From NCBI GenBank assembly GCA_905205855.1, contig CAJLFL010000156.1, positions 1 to 5,103 on the forward strand: DNA of 5,103 nt. Reading direction: 5' to 3'. The translations under genes were made by a program, and so were the position numbers. Shown piece by piece: positions 1 to 5,103 of the stretch. The first letter of the stretch is position 1; each line of letters opens with the position of its first letter. Under the pieces are notes generated by a model, which saw only the letters and a list, made by a program, of their open reading frames with translations, did no database searches and was not told the DNA's origin. Source of the stretch: an uncultured Eubacteriales bacterium. GTDB lineage: Bacteria > Bacillota > Clostridia > Monoglobales > Monoglobaceae.

Positions 1-327
1 ATAGAGCATTTGGAAGAAATAGTACAAAATCCGTATATAGACGGATATATATTCGGCCCGAATGACCTTTCAGGCTCGTATGATATGCTGGGCAATGTCT
101 TTTCTGACAGAATAACAGATACCATACAAAAGACAATTCAATATCTGCATCAAAAAGGAAAATATACCGGTATAGCCTCCGGCAGTTATTCTGAGGACGT
201 TATACGACACTGGAGCAAACTTGGAGCCGATATGCTTACAGCCGGCGCTGATTTTGATTTTCTACGTGACGGCGCTTTAAAAAACCGTAATTTGCTTGAA
301 CAAATCCATATAAATCAGCTTTATTAA
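1..327 (+). CDS. HpcH/HpaI-family aldolase, C-terminal part (5' end outside window)
   Basis: Partial gene: the reading frame is open from base 1 and ends at TAA 325-327, giving the last 108 residues of a protein usually about 250-260 aa long. The family consists of class II, metal-dependent aldolases with a TIM-barrel fold. They split 2-keto-3-deoxy or 4-hydroxy-2-keto acids into pyruvate plus an aldehyde, in the cytoplasm. The family signature GPNDLSGS lies at visible residues 19-26; by analogy with E. coli HpaI (GPADLS), Asp22 would be the second metal ligand. The partner Glu and the catalytic Arg/His lie upstream, outside the window. The downstream part fits the family: a helix, a KGKYTGIASG strand-turn and a LGADMLTAGAD segment resembling the last barrel strands. 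The exact substrate (galactarate-derived, homoprotocatechuate-derived or other) cannot be decided from this fragment. The gene converges on typA and is followed by two hairpins. The internal TTG at base 10 is not a credible start. Confidence 0.85.
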   Translation: MEHLEEIVQNPYIDGYIFGPNDLSGSYDMLGNVFSDRITDTIQKTIQYLHQKGKYTGIASGSYSEDVIRHWSKLGADMLTAGADFDFLRDGALKNRNLLEQIHINQLY

Positions 328-381
328 CTGAAAGAAAGTAATCTGCCACTCAAAATCGGAGGTCGGATTACTCTCTTTCGG
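328..381 (+). other. Long imperfect hairpin directly after the aldolase stop codon
   Basis: Arms 328-345 and 364-381 can pair over 18 positions with one A-C mismatch (336/373) and two G-U pairs, leaving an 18-nt loop at 346-363. The hairpin starts on the base right after the aldolase stop. It lacks a clear U-tract on either strand (GTTAGGCATA follows on plus, TTAATAAAGC on minus), so it is not a standard intrinsic terminator. It may protect the 3' end of the aldolase mRNA, act as a weak terminator together with the next hairpin, or be a remnant of a small repeat. The pairing is seen directly; the role is inferred. Confidence 0.6.
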
Positions 382-416
382 TTAGGCATACGGGGTTAAA
401 AGTTTAAACAATGCAT

Positions 417-456
417 ATAAATATCGGGCGGCTTATACAAGCCGCCCGATATTTAT
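417..456. terminator. Bidirectional intrinsic terminator between aldolase gene and typA
   Basis: A perfect 16-bp stem (419-434 with 439-454) rich in G/C in its core (CGGGCGGCTT) closes a 4-nt loop ATAC; two more A-T pairs extend it to 417-456. On the plus strand it is followed by a T-rich run (TTTATGCTTTATTTTTT), which makes it a good terminator for the aldolase transcript. On the minus strand it sits at the typA stop codon and is followed by a weaker, interrupted T-rich stretch (ATATGCATTGTTT). It most likely stops both convergent transcripts, more strongly on the plus strand. Confidence 0.85.
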
Positions 457-2276
457 GCTTTATTTTTTGCGTTTGCTTTTGCTCTGAGCTGATTATTGAG
501 TATTCTCTTTCTGATTCTCAGGCTTTCGGGAGTAACCTCCAAAAGCTCATCATCCGCCAGGAATTCCAGGCAAGCCTCAAGGCTCATCTGCTGCGGCGGA
601 GTAAGGCGCAGGGCTTCATCACTGCCGGACGCGCGCGTATTTGTCAGCTGCTTCTTTTTGCAGACATTTACGTTTATATCCTCGCTCTTTGGCGAATATC
701 CAACTACCATTCCCTCATAAACCGCCGTACCGGGAGTTATGAACATAGTTCCTCTGTCCTGAACCTTGAATATACCATAGCCGACTGCCTCGCCTGTTTC
801 AAACGAAACCAGAGAGCCTGTGTGCCGGCGGCTGATTTCACCCTTAAACGGCTGATAGCTGTCGAATACTGCATTCATGATTCCCTCACCTCTGGTATCG
901 GTCAGGAACTCACTTCTGTAGCCGAGCAGTCCGCGCGCCGGAATAAGATATTCCAATCTCATACGGCTACCCTGCGGAGTCATCTGTATCATCTCCGCCT
1001 TTCTTGAACCCATCTTTTCCATTACAGAGCCCATGCTCTCCTCAGGCACATCAATGGTAAGTCTTTCTATAGGCTCGCAAAGGGTTCCATCTATTTCCTT
1101 CATCAGTACCTTAGGCGTGCTGACGGAAAACTCATAACCCTCACGGCGCATTGTTTCTATCAATATTGAGATATGCATTTCGCCTCTGCCCGAAACCTTA
1201 AAGCTGTCGGTTGTTTCTCCGTCCTCAACACGCAGCGAAACATCCTTCAGCAGCTCTCTCATAAGACGGTCGCGTATCTGTCTTGACGTTACAAACTTAC
1301 CCTCTCTGCCGGCAAACGGACTGTCGTTTACCGAAAATGTCATCTCTATTGTCGGATCGCTTATCTTAACAAACGGAAGCGGCTCAGGCTGTTCCGGCGC
1401 AGTGATTGTATCTCCTATGGTAATGTCGGTTATACCGGAAATACAAATTATGTCGCCTACCTTTGCCGTGTCAACTGCCGTTCTGCCAAGTCCGTCTATC
1501 TGATATATATTTACTATTTTTGATTTATACGGCTCATGCTTTTGATGATAATCGCAGATAACAACCTCCTGATTTTGTTTTATTTCTCCGCGTTCTATAC
1601 GGCCTATCGCGATACGTCCCACATATTCGTTATAATCAATAGAAGAAACCAGCATCTGCAGCGGACCGCTTTCGTCACCCTCCGGCGCCGGAATATAGTT
1701 CTTTATTGTTTCAAACAGCACCTTCAGATCCTTGCCTTGCTCATACTGGGAAAGCGACGCCGTGCCCGCACGTCCCGAACAAAATATAATTGGACTTTCA
1801 AGCTGATCCTCGCTTGCGTCAAGGTCTATAAGCAAATCAAGAATTTCATCCGGAATCTCATCAAGTCTGGCATCCGGGCGGTCAATCTTGTTTACCACAA
1901 TAATGACGCGGTGCTTCATTTCCAAAGCCTTCTGCAAAACAAATCTTGTCTGCGGCATTGGCCCCTCCGCAGCGTCAATCAGCAGAATAACTCCGTTCAC
2001 CATTTTAAGGATTCTCTCTACCTCACCGCTGAAGTCGGCATGTCCCGGCGTATCAATTATATTCATCTTTATATCTTCATAATATACAGATGTATTCTTT
2101 GCCAGAATCGTTATTCCTCTTTCTCTTTCAAGGTCGTTGCTGTCCATAACTCTTTCCTCAACAACCTGATTTTCTCTATAAATTCCGCCCTGCTTTAACA
2201 TCTCGTCAACCAGAGTTGTCTTTCCGTGGTCAACGTGGGCAATAATAGCAATATTTCTTAAATCTTCTCTTTTCAT
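453..2276 (-). CDS. typA: Ribosome-associated translational GTPase TypA/BipA
   Basis: Complete 607-aa protein, the usual TypA/BipA length. It is an EF-G-like GTPase that binds the 70S ribosome and is known in other bacteria for roles in 50S subunit assembly, low-temperature growth and stress adaptation. All G motifs are visible: G1 AHVDHGKT (13-20), G2 RGITI (53-57), G3 DTPGH (75-79), G4 NKID (129-132) and G5 SGRAG (167-171). The catalytic His of the G3 motif is present (His79). A beta-barrel domain II, the EF-G-like domains III and V, and the TypA-specific C-terminal domain follow. That last domain carries KQLTNTRASGSDE (about 542-554) and a Lys/Ala-rich tail. The ATG start is supported by an AAGGAG site 8 nt upstream and by the conserved N-terminus beginning just after it. 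A strong promoter lies in front of the gene, and no terminator separates it from the upstream araC-type gene, so read-through is possible. The stop codon lies inside the terminator stem. No damage seen. Confidence 0.98.
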   Translation of the reverse strand: MKREDLRNIAIIAHVDHGKTTLVDEMLKQGGIYRENQVVEERVMDSNDLERERGITILAKNTSVYYEDIKMNIIDTPGHADFSGEVERILKMVNGVILLIDAAEGPMPQTRFVLQKALEMKHRVIIVVNKIDRPDARLDEIPDEILDLLIDLDASEDQLESPIIFCSGRAGTASLSQYEQGKDLKVLFETIKNYIPAPEGDESGPLQMLVSSIDYNEYVGRIAIGRIERGEIKQNQEVVICDYHQKHEPYKSKIVNIYQIDGLGRTAVDTAKVGDIICISGITDITIGDTITAPEQPEPLPFVKISDPTIEMTFSVNDSPFAGREGKFVTSRQIRDRLMRELLKDVSLRVEDGETTDSFKVSGRGEMHISILIETMRREGYEFSVSTPKVLMKEIDGTLCEPIERLTIDVPEESMGSVMEKMGSRKAEMIQMTPQGSRMRLEYLIPARGLLGYRSEFLTDTRGEGIMNAVFDSYQPFKGEISRRHTGSLVSFETGEAVGYGIFKVQDRGTMFITPGTAVYEGMVVGYSPKSEDINVNVCKKKQLTNTRASGSDEALRLTPPQQMSLEACLEFLADDELLEVTPESLRIRKRILNNQLRAKANAKNKA

Positions 2277-2284
2277 GAGCTACA

Positions 2285-2290
2285 CTCCTT
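2285..2290 (-). promoter_or_regulatory. Ribosome binding site of typA
   Basis: The minus strand reads AAGGAG, followed by 8 nt and the ATG at 2276. This is a near-perfect Shine-Dalgarno site with ideal spacing and fixes the typA start. Confidence 0.9.
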
Positions 2291-2305
2291 TTACACAACC
2301 AAATT

Positions 2306-2334
2306 AGTATACCACATATACGCCGTGTTGTAAA
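2306..2334 (-). promoter_or_regulatory. Sigma-70-type (SigA) promoter of typA
   Basis: On the minus strand a -35 box TTTACA (2334-2329) is separated by exactly 17 bp from a -10 box TATACT (2311-2306). The -10 box is preceded by TG plus one base (TGG), an extended -10 element. Transcription would start near 2299, leaving a leader of only about 20 nt that contains the AAGGAG site. The -35 box begins 8 bp after the stop codon of the upstream regulator gene, so typA can be expressed independently of it. Confidence 0.75.
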
Positions 2335-2342
2335 CAGTAAAC

Positions 2343-3167
2343 CTATACAAACTTGTTTTTTCCGCCGTTTTTATATTGCTTCGGCGAAAGTCCCGTACAG
2401 CGCTTAAAAAAAGCCGAAAAGTAATGATTATCGTTAAAACCCAAAAACAGCGCAATTTCTTTTATGCTCATATCGGCGGTGTCGAGCAGCATTTTTGCCG
2501 CATCAAGCTTTCTGTTTAAAAGGTATTTGTACGGAGTTATCCCATACTCCGATTTAAAGCTGCGTATGGCGTGATGCTCTGTGCAATACATTCCCTCCAT
2601 GATTTTTTCATACGAAACCGAAAAATCCGCCAGACTGTCAAGCTTGTTTTTCAGCAGTTCTCCCGGACTCAATGCCTCCGCGCTCCTCTGCGGATTTATG
2701 TATTCTGCAATACTCTGCACAATTTCTATAAACACCAATGCACATCTATCAAAAACCTTTGGGTTATCTTTTTCTGATTCGGCAGTTTTATAAAACCTCA
2801 TAAATTCTTCTTTTAAATCAAGACCGCTTACATGATACATTTTATCTATTCTGTAGCACTTGATTATTTTTTCGACAAGCTCGCCGCTTATATTAAACCA
2901 AATTTTTGTCCACGGGTTTTCATCATCAGAATAATAATAATGATTCCGCCCTGACGGAAGTATATATATATCACCTTCATCAGCGCAAAATGATGTATTG
3001 TCAAGCTGCACATAGCCTTTGCCCTTTATTATATACTCAATACAATAAATCGGTGATTCGTTTCTGATTATTCTATAGCTGCCGTCACAGTATGAAATCC
3101 CTGTCATCTGAACCTTAAACGGTGAATGGCTGTGTTCGGAATCAAAAGCAATTATTTCCTCATGCAT
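2343..3167 (-). CDS. AraC-family transcriptional regulator with N-terminal cupin-like domain
   Basis: Complete 274-aa one-component regulator, the normal length for the two-domain AraC type. Residues about 20-100 look like the AraC-type cupin/jelly-roll ligand-binding domain, including GKGYVQLDN and a DEGDIYILPSGRNHYY segment. The C-terminal region (about 177-265) is the double helix-turn-helix DNA-binding domain. Its first HTH includes EHHAIRSFKSEYGITPYKYL. The second carries the hallmark KEIALFLGFNDNHYFSAFFK (236-255) and ends in the usual G-SPKQY. Regulators of this form mostly sense sugars or sugar derivatives and activate a neighbouring catabolic operon. This one is divergent from the GtaA-type gene, its most likely target. 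The ATG at 3167 is chosen because an in-frame TGA lies 9 nt upstream of it and the next in-frame Met is residue 21; a modest AAGGTG site lies 12 nt upstream. The ligand is unknown, and the protein is not close enough to a named member for a symbol. Confidence 0.95.
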   Translation of the reverse strand: MHEEIIAFDSEHSHSPFKVQMTGISYCDGSYRIIRNESPIYCIEYIIKGKGYVQLDNTSFCADEGDIYILPSGRNHYYYSDDENPWTKIWFNISGELVEKIIKCYRIDKMYHVSGLDLKEEFMRFYKTAESEKDNPKVFDRCALVFIEIVQSIAEYINPQRSAEALSPGELLKNKLDSLADFSVSYEKIMEGMYCTEHHAIRSFKSEYGITPYKYLLNRKLDAAKMLLDTADMSIKEIALFLGFNDNHYFSAFFKRCTGLSPKQYKNGGKNKFV

Positions 3168-3194
3168 ATCAATAATTCACACCTTATTATCAAT
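3167..3194. promoter_or_regulatory. Direct repeat TATCAAT, 21 bp apart, candidate regulator operator
   Basis: TATCAAT occurs at 3167-3173 and again at 3188-3194, exactly 21 bp start to start, or two DNA turns. A third, inverted copy (ATTGATA) lies at 3221-3227. AraC-family proteins commonly bind direct half-sites about 21 bp apart. The pair lies downstream of the regulator's predicted start of transcription, a position that would suit autorepression. The motif is short and AT-rich, so chance is a real alternative. Confidence 0.3.
3180..3185 (-). promoter_or_regulatory. Ribosome binding site of the AraC-family gene
   Basis: The minus strand reads AAGGTG, 12 nt before the ATG at 3167. The spacing is longer than ideal and the core is weak, which suggests modest translation, as is common for regulators. 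No better site lies closer to the start. Confidence 0.5.
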
Positions 3195-3213
3195 TTTTTG
3201 TATTTATTTTTCT

Positions 3214-3242
3214 ATTTTATATTGATATATTATAATTGTCAA
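3214..3242 (-). promoter_or_regulatory. Sigma-70-type promoter of the AraC-family gene
   Basis: On the minus strand a perfect -35 box TTGACA (3242-3237) is followed after 17 bp by TAAAAT (3219-3214), a five-of-six match to the -10 consensus. Transcription would start near 3207, giving a leader of about 40 nt that contains the ribosome binding site and two TATCAAT elements. The surrounding DNA is very AT-rich, which raises the chance of false -10 boxes, but the perfect -35 with optimal spacing is convincing. Confidence 0.65.
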
Positions 3243-3251
3243 CAATAAAAT
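3222..3251 (+). promoter_or_regulatory. Candidate promoter of the GtaA-type gene, overlapping the regulator's promoter
   Basis: On the plus strand TTGATA (3222-3227) and TAAAAT (3246-3251) are separated by 18 bp; each matches the sigma-70 consensus in five of six positions. The transcript would start near 3258 and have a very short leader. A perfect TATAAT at 3231-3236 is an alternative -10 but lacks a recognisable -35, which would suit an activator-dependent promoter. Which of the two is used cannot be decided from sequence. Confidence 0.4.
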
Positions 3252-3260
3252 ATAAATATA

Positions 3261-3265
3261 AAGGA
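3261..3265 (+). promoter_or_regulatory. Ribosome binding site that decides the start of the GtaA-type gene
   Basis: AAGGA lies 9 nt before the ATG at 3275. A second in-frame ATG at 3266 directly abuts this site and would be too close for initiation, so the start at 3275 (protein beginning MKNF rather than MIIMKNF) is preferred. Confidence 0.75.
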
Positions 3266-3274
3266 ATGATAATA

Positions 3275-5103
3275 ATGAAAAACTTCAGAGCACCGGCAGT
3301 CCCGCTTATAACTGTCGATCCGTATTTCAGCATATGGTCATTTAATGACAAACTTTATGACGATTCAACACGCAACTGGACGGGCAGCCGTCAGAACATG
3401 ACAGGTATTCTGACAATAGACGGCATGTCATACCGCTTTATGGGCAGAGTATACTCAGACGGTGCCGCTGACGAACGTATACCCGTAATACCCCAGACCG
3501 ATATAAAAATCACACCCATGCAAAGTATATACACCTTTGAAAACGACACAGTACGCCTTAATTTAACCTTTATGACTCCGCTGCTTTTGGACGACCTTAA
3601 GCTTATGTCAAGACCGGTTTCTTACATAAGCTATGACATTGAAGCCCTTGACGGCAAGGAACATAAAGCAGAAATCTTTTTTGGCTTAGGCACTGAAATC
3701 GCAGTTAACTCCTTTGACCAGACCGTAACTGCAAAAACATATAAAAACGGTGCTTGCTGCGGCAGAGGCGACCGTGATATTCTGTCTGTCAGCGGTGACA
3801 ACAGACGCATTGACTGGGGATGGCTGCATATATTTGCACAGGACGGCTATACTCCGGAGATTACCGATGCATATGAAATAAACAGCCGTTATTGCCCTAC
3901 AGCCGGCTATAAGGGTTATGACGAATACAGAGGTCCGCGTATTATTGATTTAAGCGGTGAATTTTCCGCAGGTACAAAAAACGCCTTTATTTGTTTAACC
4001 AAAAGCTTTGATTTAAACAAAACCGCTTCGGGTTTCATATGTGCGGCGTATGATGATATACATTCCGCAATATACTTCGGCAGATCTATTGACGCATATT
4101 ACAAAAAAGACGGTGACAACTTTGATGATGTCTGCCTGAAAGCCTTGAACGAATATGATGAGATACTCAACCGTGTAAAGGATACAGAGGCAAAGCTTTT
4201 AGAAAAGGCAGAGAAAATCAGCAGCAAATACGCTGACATCATATCACTTGCCTACAGACAGGCGATTGCCGCACACAAGCTTACATGGGACGGCGAGGAA
4301 ATACAGTTCTTTTCCAAAGAATGCTTCAGCAACGGCTGTATGGGAACCTTAGACGTTACATATCCGTCTATACCATTGTTCCTCCTGCTTAACCCTGTAT
4401 TGGTAGAGGGTATGCTGAATCCGCTGTTTAAATATGTAGCTTCCGGCGCATGGAAGTTCGCCTTTGCACCGCATGATGTCGGTCAGTATCCTATAGCCAA
4501 TGGACAGGCTTATGCTTCAGACAAAAACCAGAGCGAAGAATACCAAATGCCGGTTGAAGAATGTGGAAATGCAATACTCTGCGTTTATGCTATTTGTCAC
4601 TATAAGAACGACTTTTCTTACTTTGAAAAACATTTCGCTATATTAAAGCAGTGGGCGGATTATCTTACAGAATACGGTGCAGATCCGCAAAACCAGCTTT
4701 GTACCGATGACTTTGCAGGACATCTTGCACACAACTGCAATCTCTCTGTCAAGGCAATTATGGGTATAGCGGCATTTGGCAAGCTTCTTGAAGCGCTTGA
4801 TATGTCCGATAAAGCCGTACATTATATCGACATTGCAAAGGATTATGCCGCACAGTGGGAAAAGATAGCTTTTGACGGCGACCATTATCGTCTTGCATTT
4901 GACCAGAAAGACACCTGGAGTTTAAAATACAATATGGTATGGGACAAAATATTCGGCTGGAATATTTTTGACAGCAAAATATTTGATACTGAAATCAGCT
5001 ATTACAAAGGTAAGTTTAACAAATACGGACTGCCTTTGGATTCAAGAAGTGATTATACCAAGTCAGACTGGCTTATGTGGACAACACGTCTGACCGATGA
5101 CGC
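3275..5103 (+). CDS. GtaA-type (glutaminase A-like) DUF4964/DUF5127/DUF4965/DUF1793 hydrolase, 3' end outside window
   Basis: The frame is open for 609 codons to the window end; compact relatives have roughly 650-700 residues, so only a short C-terminal part should be missing. Domain order matches the family: DUF4964 at about 4-57 (VPLITVDPYFSIWS, NWTGSRQ, DGMSYRFMG), DUF5127 at roughly 80-300, DUF4965 at roughly 320-495 and DUF1793 after that. Typical family motifs are intact: GTLDVTYPS (357-365), APHDVG (398-403), PVEECGN (426-432), TDDFAGH (477-483), WSLKYN (548-553), and LDSR plus YTKSDW (588-599). The C-terminal half resembles alpha/alpha-barrel glycosidases, and the acidic motifs are candidates for the active site. 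Fungal GtaA is described as a secreted glutaminase, but most bacterial members are untested. No signal peptide or membrane segment is seen: the N-terminus MKNFRAPAVPL is polar, so a cytoplasmic location is predicted. The gene is divergent from the AraC-family regulator, which suggests inducible control and perhaps a carbohydrate-linked substrate. The substrate is unknown. Confidence 0.9.
   Translation, partial: MKNFRAPAVPLITVDPYFSIWSFNDKLYDDSTRNWTGSRQNMTGILTIDGMSYRFMGRVYSDGAADERIPVIPQTDIKITPMQSIYTFENDTVRLNLTFMTPLLLDDLKLMSRPVSYISYDIEALDGKEHKAEIFFGLGTEIAVNSFDQTVTAKTYKNGACCGRGDRDILSVSGDNRRIDWGWLHIFAQDGYTPEITDAYEINSRYCPTAGYKGYDEYRGPRIIDLSGEFSAGTKNAFICLTKSFDLNKTASGFICAAYDDIHSAIYFGRSIDAYYKKDGDNFDDVCLKALNEYDEILNRVKDTEAKLLEKAEKISSKYADIISLAYRQAIAAHKLTWDGEEIQFFSKECFSNGCMGTLDVTYPSIPLFLLLNPVLVEGMLNPLFKYVASGAWKFAFAPHDVGQYPIANGQAYASDKNQSEEYQMPVEECGNAILCVYAICHYKNDFSYFEKHFAILKQWADYLTEYGADPQNQLCTDDFAGHLAHNCNLSVKAIMGIAAFGKLLEALDMSDKAVHYIDIAKDYAAQWEKIAFDGDHYRLAFDQKDTWSLKYNMVWDKIFGWNIFDSKIFDTEISYYKGKFNKYGLPLDSRSDYTKSDWLMWTTRLTDD

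Noticed and set aside
400..416. Palindromes GTTTAAAC and ATGCAT as possible operator or att core
   Set aside because: They are short self-complementary words in AT-rich DNA, lying downstream of both convergent genes, with no integrase gene or repeat partner in the window.
411..1007. Plus-strand open frame of 198 codons antisense to the typA 3' end
   Set aside because: It lies inside the well-supported typA gene on the other strand, its ATG sits within the terminator region without a ribosome binding site, and its translation shows no family pattern.
1536..2198. Plus-strand open frame of 220 codons antisense to the typA GTPase domain
   Set aside because: The translation is a low-quality mix rich in Ile, Leu, Arg and Asn with no domain pattern; it is explained as the reverse shadow of the conserved G-domain coding sequence.
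2571..2793. Two short plus-strand open frames antisense to the AraC-family gene
   Set aside because: They overlap each other in different frames and lie wholly inside the regulator gene, with no family pattern in their translations.
3266..3277. Alternative in-frame ATG at 3266 for the GtaA-type gene
   Set aside because: It directly abuts the AAGGA ribosome binding site, leaving no room for initiation; the ATG at 3275 has a 9-nt spacing and matches the family N-terminus.
4643..4885. Minus-strand open frame of 80 codons inside the GtaA-type gene
   Set aside because: It covers the most conserved part of the hydrolase in antisense, and its Cys-rich translation resembles no known protein.

Overview
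The window carries four protein-coding genes, two of them cut by the window edges, plus their promoters and transcript ends. Codon choice (frequent ATA, AGA and AAA), moderately AT-rich DNA, very AT-rich intergenic DNA, AAGGAG-type ribosome binding sites and the style of the TypA and AraC-family proteins all suggest a member of the Bacillota, most likely a gut-type Clostridia. This assignment rests on overall look, not on a database match. No mobile element, tRNA, rRNA or CRISPR array was seen.

Layout from left to right. (1) 1-327, plus strand: the C-terminal part of an HpcH/HpaI-type aldolase that enters from the left. (2) 328-452: a convergent intergenic gap with two hairpins. The first is a long imperfect hairpin directly after the aldolase stop; the second is a 16-bp perfect GC-rich hairpin that probably ends transcription from both sides. 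(3) 453-2276, minus strand: a complete 607-aa ribosome-associated GTPase TypA/BipA with its own strong sigma-70-type promoter. (4) 2343-3167, minus strand: a complete 274-aa AraC-family regulator with a cupin-like sensor domain. (5) 3168-3274: a compact, AT-rich divergent control region. (6) 3275 to the window end, plus strand: the first 609 codons of a hydrolase-like protein of the GtaA type (DUF4964-DUF5127-DUF4965-DUF1793), without a signal peptide.

The functional unit of most interest is the divergent pair: the AraC-family regulator and the GtaA-type protein. Their promoters appear to overlap, and the control region holds repeated TATCAAT elements, two of them exactly 21 bp apart. A reasonable inference is a small substrate-inducible catabolic locus in which the regulator senses a ligand, probably a carbohydrate-related one, and controls both itself and the hydrolase. 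The substrate cannot be read from the sequence. The 'glutaminase' label usually attached to this family should be treated with caution here. TypA is a housekeeping neighbour that could also receive read-through from the regulator gene.
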